Numbered from the stretch's first letter, positions 1 to 7,540 are shown. The stretch is 9,428 nucleotides of DNA from an uncultured Bacteroidales bacterium (GCA_937916355.1 CALFTM010000009.1:1-9428), one strand, 5' to 3'. Program-made: numbers and translations. The notes: a model not told the origin generated them from the sequence alone.

Positions 1-57
1 GCTGTAGCACGCTTTTCGTTTATGATTGTGATATTGGCAAGGTCGTTCGCCTCATCA

Positions 58-1599
58 TCACTCCACTTTCCACTCCGTGATATTCCTCTCCTCGGTTGAG
101 AAATTGACCCCGATTTTCACGACATGTTTGTCGGAGGAGATTCTCTTTGCATATTTCTTCTCATCTATCTGAGAAAGAGCCTCCTGCGCCGAGCCGTCAC
201 GCTTGCACTCGATGATGTAGGCACACTGCTCGGTCTCGAAAAATATGTCGATTCGTCCGCCAAGCACCGGATGCTCCACAAACACGTTATGCCCCGTGGC
301 GCGAATCAACAGGTAAATCATGTTACGGAAGTTGGCCTCAATCAGTTTCACATCCTTGCTCTCAAACGGTATCTGACTGATAACCAATTGAATTTGAGCC
401 ATGAAACCATCAACGTCTTCTGTGCGTATCAATCTCCTCAGTTTGATGATATCGGCATCAAAACTGTCCATGCTTTGACCAGAAAATTCAACCAACAGGT
501 ACTGCACAAAACCGTCCGCCACCTCTTCGTTGGGAAAGCCAAGCATATACGCACCGTCCTCGTAACCCTTTATTGTCAGATAGCCGCTCTGGTACAATGC
601 GGCTGTGATATTCTCCTCGCCGTTGCCGAAACTCTTGATGTTCGTCTCGGTCGCATAAACGCCATCAGAGAATTTTGACAGATCAAAAGTCTTTTTCTTG
701 AGAATCCTTGTCAGATATGTAGGAGTGCCGGTAGAGAACCAATAATTCGTCAATTGCCTGTCTGACAGCGCATTGAGCAAACTGAACGGATTATAGACAT
801 CATCTGAAATGGCACTGAAATGGTATCCGTCGTATTTCAGTTTGAGAAGCTGATACATGCGGTCTTTGCTTACTTTGAGCTTTTCTGCAAAGAGTTGGAT
901 CTCATCATCAAAATATCGGTGCAATTCCTCCTCCGTGATACCACAAATCGAAGAGTAGTCATCGGTCATGGAGAGATTCTTGGGGTTGTTTGCCGCGCTG
1001 AAAATGCCCAGCTTGCCATATTCGGTGACACCGGTAAGGAAGGCGAATTTGATATATTTGTCGGCATTTTTCAGGACACCGTAAAAGCCTTGCAGCGTCT
1101 GTCTGATTCTGTCCTGCACCTCTTCATTGCCGATGTTGTCGGTCAGCGGTTTGTCGTATTCGTCTATGAGGATAACAGTTTGCCGTCCTGTTTTTTCATA
1201 TGCTCGTTCTATAACACCTTTGAATCGTAACCCAAACGTTGTTTCGCCCTCGCCAATTCCATATACAGATTCCCATTTCAGAAGAAACTTGTTTATGACA
1301 GAATTTGTCGCATCCTCACTCGAATATGACTCTCCCGAAAAGTCAATATGAAAAACCGGATATTCCACCCAGTCCTTTTCGAGCTTTTCTATGGCGAGAC
1401 CTTTGAAAAGTTCCTTTCTGCCTTGAAAGTAGGCTTCGAGAGTGGTCGTGAGGAGGCTCTTGCCGAAACGGCGCGGGCGACTGAGGAAGTAATACTTGCC
1501 TGTATCTATGAGTTTATATACAAGGTCTGTCTTATCCACATAGACGTAGTCTCCGTTGATAACCTCTTCAAATGTCTGTATGCCAATAGGGTATTTCAT
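58..1599 (-). CDS. AAA-ATPase-like protein with C-terminal PD-(D/E)XK nuclease-type domain
   Basis: A 513-residue protein of the Bacteroidales AAA-ATPase_like plus PDDEXK_9 architecture. The N-terminus (MKYPIGIQTFEEV, then YVDKT at about 20-24) is typical of that family. A Walker A variant RPRRFGKS lies at 41-48, and a Walker B stretch VILIDEYD at 142-149. A conserved-looking FLTGVTEYGK follows at 187-196. The C-terminal domain has the nuclease-fold signature: GRID with Asp451, then ECK with Glu464 and Lys466. Length and both ends look complete, so the gene seems intact. The family is common and multicopy in gut and oral Bacteroidales. Its role is not settled; DNA or RNA processing, defence or a selfish element have all been considered, and I do not choose. 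It has its own promoter just upstream. Sampled G+C is higher than in the window's core: 37 of 60 bases at 181-240, 27 of 60 at 1021-1080, 24 of 60 at 781-840. Family assignment is confident; function is not. Confidence 0.9.
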   Translation of the reverse strand: MKYPIGIQTFEEVINGDYVYVDKTDLVYKLIDTGKYYFLSRPRRFGKSLLTTTLEAYFQGRKELFKGLAIEKLEKDWVEYPVFHIDFSGESYSSEDATNSVINKFLLKWESVYGIGEGETTFGLRFKGVIERAYEKTGRQTVILIDEYDKPLTDNIGNEEVQDRIRQTLQGFYGVLKNADKYIKFAFLTGVTEYGKLGIFSAANNPKNLSMTDDYSSICGITEEELHRYFDDEIQLFAEKLKVSKDRMYQLLKLKYDGYHFSAISDDVYNPFSLLNALSDRQLTNYWFSTGTPTYLTRILKKKTFDLSKFSDGVYATETNIKSFGNGEENITAALYQSGYLTIKGYEDGAYMLGFPNEEVADGFVQYLLVEFSGQSMDSFDADIIKLRRLIRTEDVDGFMAQIQLVISQIPFESKDVKLIEANFRNMIYLLIRATGHNVFVEHPVLGGRIDIFFETEQCAYIIECKRDGSAQEALSQIDEKKYAKRISSDKHVVKIGVNFSTEERNITEWKVE

Positions 1600-1623
1600 A
1601 TTTTCTTATTTTTCTTTATTCTG

Positions 1624-1655
1624 CAAAGATAATATTTTTTGAGACACGTGGCAAA
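1624..1655 (-). promoter_or_regulatory. Bacteroidota-type promoter of the AAA-ATPase-like gene
   Basis: On the minus strand TTTG (1655-1652) is followed by a 20-base spacer (1651-1632) and TATCTTTG (1631-1624). This matches the known Bacteroidota primary sigma-factor consensus of TTTG, 19-21 bases, TAnnTTTG. Transcription should start a few bases further on, near 1620, leaving an untranslated leader of roughly 20 bases before the ATG at 1599. The leader is A/T-rich and has no Shine-Dalgarno sequence, as is usual in this phylum. A CACGTG palindrome lies in the spacer region; I give it no meaning. Confidence 0.8.
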
Positions 1656-1753
1656 ATCTCTTCGTATTCTGTCTAAAACCGTCTTGATTTTCAATCTGTT
1701 TATCGTCCTCAATATTTTCCCTGATTGATTTAAGCGCTTTTAGCGATTCAGAA

Positions 1754-1941
1754 TTATTTGCCAGCCGTCTCTTCCTCTTTTGAGGCTGGCTGGGCGTATT
1801 TCACCTCAAATTTTTTGTAAGTTTCCACCCTTTTTAGCATTTGATCACGACTGTCGCTCACAAATTTTCTTTGTTGTAGAACTACAAAAGAGCAGCAACT
1901 AATAGTGAAACAATTACCAATAGTATAAGCTTCGGTTTCAT
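1754..1941 (-). pseudogene. Decayed small membrane-protein-like reading frame, 3' part repeated at window end
   Basis: Two pieces of open frame lie end to end on the minus strand. The first starts with ATG at 1941-1939 and encodes a basic start (MKPK) plus a hydrophobic stretch of about 15 residues. It meets TAG at 1884-1882, continues as FYNKENL, and meets TGA at 1860-1858. The second piece is in another frame and reads SDSRDQMLKRVETYKK, then FEVKYAQPASKEEETAGK and TAA at 1756-1754. Restoring one base near 1860 and replacing the TAG would give one 62-residue protein with a single N-terminal membrane segment and a charged tail. That reconstruction is inference. Support for real coding is that the 3' segment matches codons at the window's right edge, with a silent AAA/AAG lysine difference. 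Alternatively only the 28-codon frame starting with ATG at 1840 is used, or the two pieces are unrelated. No TAnnTTTG box or Shine-Dalgarno sequence was seen for either start. Family not recognised. Confidence 0.35.
1765..1810 (-). repeat. 46-bp exact repeat, copy 1 (coding-like)
   Basis: Identical base for base to 9379-9424, in the same orientation and 7,614 bases apart. Read on the minus strand it encodes FEVKYAQPASKEEET. Beyond the match the copies differ by one base at 1811 against 9425, which turns one lysine codon into another, and then agree to the window end. On the stop-codon side they diverge at once. In this copy GCCAGCC (1760-1766) can pair with GGCTGGC (1784-1790), but copy 2 lacks the left arm, so the hairpin is not what is conserved. 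Confidence 0.9.
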
Positions 1942-1971
1942 AAAGAAAAAGTTATAGATATTGCCTTTTTA

Positions 1972-2012
1972 GAAAAAAAAGCCCATTTCAACAATAGGCG
2001 AAATGGGCTTTT
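1972..2012 (-). terminator. Rho-independent terminator of aspS
   Basis: AGCCCATTTC (2009-2000, minus strand) pairs perfectly with GAAATGGGCT (1989-1980) around a 10-base loop, and A/T pairs extend the stem outward. It is followed on the minus strand by a run of eight or more T (1980-1973). It begins about 20 bases after the aspS stop codon at 2033-2035. The plus-strand side has only a short broken T run, so it should act mainly on aspS transcripts and shield the decayed segment beyond from read-through. Confidence 0.85.
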
Positions 2013-2032
2013 GAGTTTTATTAAATTTTTTA

Positions 2033-3793
2033 TCAATCGTTTTTAGGAACGATGTTCAATCCTAATTCCTCCAACTGAACAGAGTCGATTGCCGAAGGAG
2101 AGTCAATCATCACATCCCTTCCTGAGTTATTTTTAGGGAAAGCGATCACATCACGGATAGAATCCAAACCTGCCAACATGGAGACTACACGATCCAAACC
2201 GAATGCCAAACCACCATGAGGCGGTGCGCCGTATTTGAAAGCGTTGATGATGCAACCAAACTGCTCCATAGCCTTTTCTGGTGTAAATCCGAGAAGCTCG
2301 AACATTTTGTTTTGTAATTCAGAATCGTGGATACGAATGGATCCACCGCCCAGCTCTACCCCGTTCATTGCCAAATCGTAGGCGTTAGCGCGCACTCTTC
2401 CCGGGTCGCTTTCCAAATATTGGATGTCTTCTGGCTTCGGACTTGTGAACGGATGGTGCATTGCATAAAATCTTTGATCTTCTTCACTCCATTCAAAAAG
2501 AGGGAAGTCGACAACCCATAATGGGGCAAACTTGTTTTTGTCTCTCAAACCTAATCTTTCCCCCATCTCCAAACGAAGCTCATTCATCTGTTTGCGGGTT
2601 GTATAGGCATCTTCACCACAAAGGATTAGAAGGAGATCGCCCGCTTTTGCGTTGAAGCGGTCTGCCCACTTCGCCAAATCCTCTTGAGAATAAAATTTAT
2701 CCACACTGGATTTGAAAGAACCATCGCTTTCACATTTCACATAGACAAGTCCTTTCGCACCGATTTGAGGACGTTTAACAAAATCAGTCAGCGAGTCCAG
2801 TTGTTTTCTTGTATAGTTGGCGCAACCTTCCACATTGATTCCTACTACGAAATTTGCGTTGTCGAACACAGGAAAGTTTCTTTCCTCTGTCAAGTCTTTT
2901 AACTCCACGAAAGTCATGCCGAAACGCATATCCGGTTTGTCAGAACCATAAAGGCGCATACAGTCATGCCAAGACATACGAGGAAAATTGCCCTCAAATT
3001 CAACCCCTTTCACATATTTGAAAATATGTTTGATCATGCCTTCGAAAAGATTCAAAACATCCTCTTGCTCTACAAATGACATTTCACAGTCAATTTGCGT
3101 AAACTCAGGTTGGCGGTCTGCCCTCAAATCTTCATCACGGAAACATTTCACAATCTGAAAGTAACGGTCGATTCCTGCTACCATCAACAACTGTTTAAAC
3201 TGTTGAGGAGATTGAGGAAGAGCATAGAATTGCCCCGGATTCATTCTTGAAGGAACGACAAAGTCGCGCGCACCTTCAGGGGTTGATTTAATTAATACAG
3301 GAGTCTCAACCTCTAAGAAGTTCTGGCTATCAAGATAGCGGCGTACCTCAAAGGCGATTTTGTGGCGCAATTCGAGGTTGCTACGAACCGGATTTCTTCT
3401 AATGTCTAAGTAGCGGTATTGCATACGCAAGTCATCACCACCATCAGAATTGTCTTCTATTGTGAAAGGAGGAACCTCCGCCGCATTTAAGACTGTCAGG
3501 GTTTGTGCAGTGATTTCGATTTCTCCCGTAGGGATGTTTTTATTTTTATTGCTTCTTTCTGTAACGACACCCTTCACTTGGATGACCCACTCACGACCAA
3601 GCTTATTACTCTCTTCGCAAAGAGCAGCATCATTTTCATCATTAAAAACCACTTGGGTCACACCATATCGGTCGCGCATGTCCACGAAAGTCATACCGCC
3701 CATTTTGCGCGTCTTTTGCACCCAACCAGCCAATACGACTGATTCTCCGACATTTGCCAATGTGAGTTCTCCACACGTTTTTGATCTAAACAT
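2033..3793 (-). CDS. aspS: Aspartyl-tRNA synthetase
   Basis: A 586-residue class II synthetase that attaches aspartate to tRNA-Asp in the cytoplasm. The N-terminal OB-fold anticodon-binding domain spans about 1-105 (GWVQKTRKMGGMTFVDMRDR at 23-42). The catalytic core follows: PEGARDFVVPS at 172-182, YALPQSPQ at 190-197, motif 2 FRDEDLRADRQPEFTQID at 218-235, and motif 3 GGLAFGLDRV at 527-536. The bacterial-type GAD insertion lies at about 285-425, so this is the long bacterial form and matches the usual length of near 590. The OB-loop position that is His31 in the non-discriminating Pseudomonas enzyme, and Leu in E. coli, appears to be Met31 here. That leans towards a tRNA-Asp-specific enzyme, but it is inference from one residue. 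The ATG at 3793 fits the family N-terminus. It is divergent from era, has a leader of roughly 85 bases and ends at a strong terminator, so it is probably monocistronic. Confidence 0.98.
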   Translation of the reverse strand: MFRSKTCGELTLANVGESVVLAGWVQKTRKMGGMTFVDMRDRYGVTQVVFNDENDAALCEESNKLGREWVIQVKGVVTERSNKNKNIPTGEIEITAQTLTVLNAAEVPPFTIEDNSDGGDDLRMQYRYLDIRRNPVRSNLELRHKIAFEVRRYLDSQNFLEVETPVLIKSTPEGARDFVVPSRMNPGQFYALPQSPQQFKQLLMVAGIDRYFQIVKCFRDEDLRADRQPEFTQIDCEMSFVEQEDVLNLFEGMIKHIFKYVKGVEFEGNFPRMSWHDCMRLYGSDKPDMRFGMTFVELKDLTEERNFPVFDNANFVVGINVEGCANYTRKQLDSLTDFVKRPQIGAKGLVYVKCESDGSFKSSVDKFYSQEDLAKWADRFNAKAGDLLLILCGEDAYTTRKQMNELRLEMGERLGLRDKNKFAPLWVVDFPLFEWSEEDQRFYAMHHPFTSPKPEDIQYLESDPGRVRANAYDLAMNGVELGGGSIRIHDSELQNKMFELLGFTPEKAMEQFGCIINAFKYGAPPHGGLAFGLDRVVSMLAGLDSIRDVIAFPKNNSGRDVMIDSPSAIDSVQLEELGLNIVPKND

Positions 3794-3836
3794 CTCGTTT
3801 AATATTATTAAATTTTGTTACTTAATTCTAACTATC

Positions 3837-3850
3837 TCCGTACTTACGGA
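3837..3850. other. Short perfect inverted repeat in the aspS leader
   Basis: TCCGTA (3837-3842) and TACGGA (3845-3850) are exact inverted copies separated by two bases, inside the untranslated leader of aspS and about 45 bases before its ATG. It could be a small RNA hairpin or a dimeric protein site. It lacks a T tract in the aspS direction, so it is not a terminator or attenuator on this evidence. No T-box features (specifier loop, TGGN bulge) were seen. Function unknown. Confidence 0.35.
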
Positions 3851-3879
3851 AAAAAATTTCGTTTTTAGAAAATTTTTCA

Positions 3880-3887
3880 CAAAAATA
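3880..3887 (-). promoter_or_regulatory. Probable -7 box of the aspS promoter
   Basis: TATTTTTG on the minus strand (3887-3880) fits TAnnTTTG exactly. The upstream partner is weak: the best candidate is GTTG at 3913-3910, 22 bases away, one more than the usual spacing. Use of this box would give transcription starting near 3877 and a leader of about 80-85 bases. The window is A/T-rich here, so a chance match is possible. Confidence 0.5.
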
Positions 3888-3933
3888 CAAAAAACTAAAA
3901 CCATAACCACAACACAAGTTGCAAAATTTTCCT

Positions 3934-3941
3934 TATCTTTG
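3934..3941 (+). promoter_or_regulatory. Probable -7 box of the era promoter
   Basis: TATCTTTG on the plus strand matches the Bacteroidota TAnnTTTG consensus exactly and is the same octamer as in the promoter at 1624-1631. No TTTG lies 19-21 bases upstream. The upstream element is therefore missing or supplied by the nearby TTGC at 3919-3922. The start would fall near 3944, leaving a very short leader of about 14 bases that includes AAGGAAAAATA before the era ATG. Confidence 0.6.
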
Positions 3942-3957
3942 CAAAAAAGGAAAAATA

Positions 3958-4839
3958 ATGCACAAATCAGGATTTGTAAATATTGTAGGAAACCCCAATG
4001 TGGGAAAATCTACGCTTATGAACGCTTTAGTAGGTGAAAAGATTTCTATTATCACGTCAAAGGCGCAGACTACCCGTCATCGAATTTTGGGGATTGTGAA
4101 CGGAGAGGATTTTCAGATTGTCTATTCCGACACTCCGGGTGTGTTAAAACCTAATTATAAGTTGCAAGAGTCGATGCTCAATTTTTCTAATAGCGCATTG
4201 ACTGATGCGGATGTCGTGCTATACGTCACGGACGTAGTGGAGAATGGAGAAAAAAACGCCGATTTTTTGGAAAAAGTAAAAAAACAAAAGTCTCCTATTT
4301 TACTTATAATTAACAAAATAGACCTTTCAAATCAAAAGGATTTGGAGGATTTGGTGGTGAAGTGGCAACAGTTGCTTCCAGAGGCGGAGATTATTCCGAT
4401 TTCTGCCAAAAATAATTTCAATCTGGAGTATCTTTTAAAAAGAATAAAGTCTTTACTACCCGACTCTCCTCCTTTTTTTGAAAAGGATGCTTTGACAGAT
4501 AAGCCAGCTCGTTTTTTTGTAACAGAGATTATTCGCGAAAAAATTCTCACCAACTACGACAAAGAGATTCCATATTCTGTGGAGGTAGTTGTTGAACGTT
4601 TTAAAGAAGATGATCATCTGATTCGAATCAATGCCGTCATCTATGTCGAGAGGGATTCTCAAAAGGGGATCATCATTGGTCAGGCTGGAAAGATGTTGAA
4701 GAAGGTCGGTATGGAGGCGAGAAAGGACATGGAGACGTTTTTCGACAAAAAGGTCTTCTTGGAACTCTTCGTAAAAGTGGAGAGAGATTGGAGAAACAAG
4801 GATAGGAAATTAAAGGAGTTTGGTTATCAAAATGATTGA
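3958..4839 (+). CDS. era: GTPase Era, 30S ribosome maturation factor
   Basis: A 293-residue protein, close to the usual 300. Era binds the 3' end of 16S rRNA and helps assemble the small subunit; it also sits at the inner membrane face in studied bacteria. GTPase motifs: G1 GNPNVGKST at 11-19, switch TTRHR at 38-42, G3 DTPG at 58-61, G4 NKID at 119-122, G5 SAK at 149-151. The C-terminal KH domain shows the RNA-binding IIGQAGKMLKKVG at 239-251. The frame is open upstream to 3919, but the ATG at 3958 is chosen because MHKSGFVNIVGNPNVGKS matches the family start, follows AAGGAAAAATA and lies just after the -7 box. An upstream start would overlap that box. The der gene follows after 67 bases with no clear terminator, so the two are probably co-transcribed. 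Confidence 0.98.
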   Translation: MHKSGFVNIVGNPNVGKSTLMNALVGEKISIITSKAQTTRHRILGIVNGEDFQIVYSDTPGVLKPNYKLQESMLNFSNSALTDADVVLYVTDVVENGEKNADFLEKVKKQKSPILLIINKIDLSNQKDLEDLVVKWQQLLPEAEIIPISAKNNFNLEYLLKRIKSLLPDSPPFFEKDALTDKPARFFVTEIIREKILTNYDKEIPYSVEVVVERFKEDDHLIRINAVIYVERDSQKGIIIGQAGKMLKKVGMEARKDMETFFDKKVFLELFVKVERDWRNKDRKLKEFGYQND

Positions 4840-4862
4840 TTCATCCATCGTTGGTAACCTTG

Positions 4863-4874
4863 GGGATATATCCC
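4863..4874. other. 12-bp palindrome between era and der
   Basis: GGGATATATCCC is a perfect palindrome in the 67-base gap, about 33 bases before the der ATG. Eleven of its bases (GGGATATATCC) recur at 8417-8427 in the other intergenic gap of this cluster. It is too short and lacks a T tract for a terminator; a regulator site is possible but unproven. Confidence 0.3.
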
Positions 4875-4906
4875 ACCTCTATTTATAATCATATAAATAT
4901 TTTGGA

Positions 4907-6220
4907 ATGAGTAATTTAGTTGCTATAGTCGGACGACCTAATGTGGGTAAGTCGACACTTTTTAACAGACTGACGCAAACTCGTCGTGCCATCGTGAATG
5001 AGGAGGCGGGTACAACTCGCGACCGCCAGTATGGGAAGGTGGATTGGAACGGACAGGAGTTCTCTCTTGTGGATACGGGAGGTTGGATTGTCAATTCTGA
5101 CGATATATTTGAAGAGGAGATTCGCAAACAGGTTAAAATCGCCATCGAAGAGGCTGATCTAATATTGTTTGTTGTAGATGTCATGAGTGGTGTGACCGAT
5201 TTAGATGAGCAGGTAGCGCAGATATTGCGACAAAACAAAAAGCCGGTGATTTTGGTGTCTAACAAGGTGGATTCCAACGAAATGCAATACTACTCTGCCG
5301 AATTTTATAAATTAGGATTGGGAGACCCTTATAACATCTCTTCTATATCGGGTTCTGGTACAGGAGACCTTTTGGATCAGATATTGTCAATGCTTCCCAA
5401 GAAGGTTGAAGAGGTGGATAACGAGGATTTGCCTCATATTGCTGTCGTGGGTCGTCCAAATGCAGGAAAGTCTTCCATCATCAACGCATTTATTGGAGAA
5501 GAGCGTTATATTGTAACTGATATAGCAGGAACTACGAGAGACAGTACCAATACCCGTTTTAATAAATTTGGTTATGATTTCATTTTAGTTGATACGGCTG
5601 GTATCCGAAAAAAGGGGAAGGTGACAGAGGATCTGGAATATTTTTCGGTGATTCGTTCCATCCGTTCCATCGAAAATTCTGATGTATGTATTTTGATGAT
5701 TGATGCGACTCGTGGAATAGAGGCACAAGATATGAACATCGTCCAACTGATTCAACGAAACAAAAAAGGGCTTGTCGTCTGCATCAACAAATGGGATCTT
5801 GTTAAAGAAAAAGATTCTAAGAGTACGTTGACAGTTGAAAAGGCGGTGCGCAATCGTTTAGCACCGTTCGATGATTTCCCGATTGTCTTCACTTCCGCAC
5901 TTACGAAACAAAGATTGTTGAAGGTTTTGGAGGCTGCTCAAGAGGTTTATCAAAACAAGAAGAGAAAAATTTCAACCAGTAAATTGAACGAGTTTTTCCT
6001 TCCTTTGATTGAAAACTACCCTCCTCCTGCTATCAAGGGTAAGTATATTAAGATTAAATATGTGATGCAGCTTCCTGATACTCAGGTTCCTTCATTTGTG
6101 TTCTATGCAAATTTGCCTCAGTATGTAAAAGAACCGTACAAGCGATTCTTAGAAAATAAGATGCGTGAGGAGTGGGACTTTTCAGGTACGCCTATCAATA
6201 TTTATATTAGACAAAAATAG
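4907..6220 (+). CDS. der: GTPase Der (EngA), 50S ribosome assembly factor
   Basis: A 437-residue protein with the tandem GTPase layout unique to Der, which acts in late 50S subunit assembly. First G domain: GRPNVGKST at 9-17, DTGG at 56-59, NKVD at 119-122. Second G domain: GRPNAGKSS at 182-190, GTTRDS at 208-213, DTAG at 229-232, NKWD at 294-297, SA at 330-331. The C-terminal KH-like domain occupies about 355-437 and ends NIYIRQK. The length is usual and nothing is missing. The ATG at 4907 gives the canonical MSNLVAIVGRPNVGKS. No TAnnTTTG box was found in the 67-base gap from era, so it probably relies on the era promoter. The next gene begins 36 bases after the stop codon. Confidence 0.98.
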   Translation: MSNLVAIVGRPNVGKSTLFNRLTQTRRAIVNEEAGTTRDRQYGKVDWNGQEFSLVDTGGWIVNSDDIFEEEIRKQVKIAIEEADLILFVVDVMSGVTDLDEQVAQILRQNKKPVILVSNKVDSNEMQYYSAEFYKLGLGDPYNISSISGSGTGDLLDQILSMLPKKVEEVDNEDLPHIAVVGRPNAGKSSIINAFIGEERYIVTDIAGTTRDSTNTRFNKFGYDFILVDTAGIRKKGKVTEDLEYFSVIRSIRSIENSDVCILMIDATRGIEAQDMNIVQLIQRNKKGLVVCINKWDLVKEKDSKSTLTVEKAVRNRLAPFDDFPIVFTSALTKQRLLKVLEAAQEVYQNKKRKISTSKLNEFFLPLIENYPPPAIKGKYIKIKYVMQLPDTQVPSFVFYANLPQYVKEPYKRFLENKMREEWDFSGTPINIYIRQK

Positions 6221-6256
6221 TTATCACAGCATTTCCACTGTCACATAGCACAAACA

Positions 6257-7540
6257 ATGAATTTGTTGGATAAAAATATCGTATCGTCAGATTTGTTTTA
6301 TTTTCTTGTGGTCGGCTTATTATCATTGGTGATAGGTCTATCTCAGAGGAAATTGTATTTGCGGAACGAGGAGCCGAGTCATACATTTGGTTCCGACCGC
6401 ACATTTACGATTATTGGTATTTTAGGGTTTATTCTCTACGTCATCGGGGACGGCAGTTTGATTCCTTTTCTTTGTGGAGGTTTCACACTGACGGTTTTGC
6501 TTGTTGTCTACTATGCGAATAAAGTTTTCGTACGTCAGTCGCATGGTATCACCTCCATTGTCATAGCCCTCGTCACCTATTGCCTTGCCCCGTTGATTTA
6601 TACGAAAGAGTTGTGGCTTACTATTTTAGTGGTTGTCTCGATTCTGATTTTGACGGAGATGAAAGATAAGTTCATCGAATTCACTAAAAGCATGAATGAT
6701 GAGGAGTTTTCCAATCTTGCAAAGTTTCTCATTGTGGCAGGTGTGATACTTCCTGTTTTACCCAAGAATGAATTGATAGAAGGGACTGGGCTTACACCCT
6801 ATTCGATCTGGCTTGCGACGGTGGTGATTTCCGGCATTTCGTACATCAGTTACCTCGTGAAGAAATATGTTTTCAAAGAGGGAGGGATCATTATCACTGG
6901 AATATTGGGAGGAATCTACAGCAGTACCGCAACTTGTATCATTTTAGCGAAAAAAGCAAAAGAGGACTCTAAGCGTGTTTCAGAGTATGTCTCCGCTATA
7001 TTTTGGGCTATCACGATGATGTATATGAAGATATTGGTATTGTTAGGCATTTTCAATATTGATCTGTTGAAACAATATTGGTATCTATTTGCTGTCATGA
7101 TTGTTGTTTCCGCATTGACCGCCGTCCTTTTTCACAAACGAAATGATCAAGGGGAGAACAACGGAGAGTCAGTTGTTGTAGAAGAAGATAAAAATCCATT
7201 GGAGTTTAAGGTTTCTATCTTGTTTGCGATATTGTTTGTGGCTTTTACATTGGTGACTCACTATGCTTTGATCTATTTTGGAGATAGTGGTTTAAAAGTG
7301 CTTTCCATCATTGTGGGTGTTACGGATATAAATCCATTCATCATCAACCTGTTCCAGTCTCATCACAACATTGATAGTGCGCTGTTGATATTAGCAGCCT
7401 TTCAGGCGATTATAAGCAACAATGTTGTGAAGATGTTCTATGGCATATTCTTTTCAGGAAAAACTCTTACCAAAGAGTTGGTCAAAGGTTTTGGTGTGAT
7501 TATTGTGGTCAATATACTTCTCATAATTTTTGCGGTCTGA
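6257..7540 (+). CDS. MgtC/SapB-DUF4010 family multispanning membrane protein
   Basis: A 427-residue integral membrane protein with many hydrophobic segments. The N-terminal part resembles the MgtC/SapB fold: a first membrane helix at about 13-28 ending GLSQRK, a loop, then SDRTFTIIGILGFI at 46-59, matching the family's G-x-RT-F-x-x-xG-xxG pattern. The C-terminal part is DUF4010-like: TGILGGIYSSTATCIILAKKAK at about 214-235, a charged cytoplasmic-type loop at 294-315, NPLEFKVSILFAILF at 313-327, and a final helix at 411-427. Full length for the family. Relatives are described as putative membrane transport or magnesium-stress proteins, but no substrate is established, so I give none. It starts 36 bases after der, and its stop is one base before the ATG of the next gene, so the two are very likely translated together. 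No promoter of its own was seen. Confidence 0.88.
   Translation: MNLLDKNIVSSDLFYFLVVGLLSLVIGLSQRKLYLRNEEPSHTFGSDRTFTIIGILGFILYVIGDGSLIPFLCGGFTLTVLLVVYYANKVFVRQSHGITSIVIALVTYCLAPLIYTKELWLTILVVVSILILTEMKDKFIEFTKSMNDEEFSNLAKFLIVAGVILPVLPKNELIEGTGLTPYSIWLATVVISGISYISYLVKKYVFKEGGIIITGILGGIYSSTATCIILAKKAKEDSKRVSEYVSAIFWAITMMYMKILVLLGIFNIDLLKQYWYLFAVMIVVSALTAVLFHKRNDQGENNGESVVVEEDKNPLEFKVSILFAILFVAFTLVTHYALIYFGDSGLKVLSIIVGVTDINPFIINLFQSHHNIDSALLILAAFQAIISNNVVKMFYGIFFSGKTLTKELVKGFGVIIVVNILLIIFAV

Noticed and set aside
1..57. Open minus-strand frame after the first gene, reading DDEANDLANITIINEKRAT
   Set aside because: It is too short to judge, with no start codon in frame and no motif. It could be the continuation of a frameshifted C-terminus, but the first gene already ends at the usual family position.
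124..678. Plus-strand open frame of 184 codons opposite the AAA-ATPase-like gene
   Set aside because: It is the antisense shadow of a gene with full domain motifs. It has no recognisable motifs, promoter or ribosome site of its own. The same applies to the frames at 820-1230, 1127-1351 and 1348-1632.
1760..1790. GCCAGCC/GGCTGGC stem as a structural repeat element (REP- or MITE-like) or terminator
   Set aside because: The left arm is absent from the second copy at 9379-9424 although the 46 bases beside it are identical, and no T tract follows on either strand. The coding interpretation explains the conservation better.
3450..4037. Plus-strand open frame of 195 codons crossing from aspS into era
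   Set aside because: It runs antisense through aspS, across the divergent promoter region and out of frame into era, with a low-complexity translation. Both real genes are certain.
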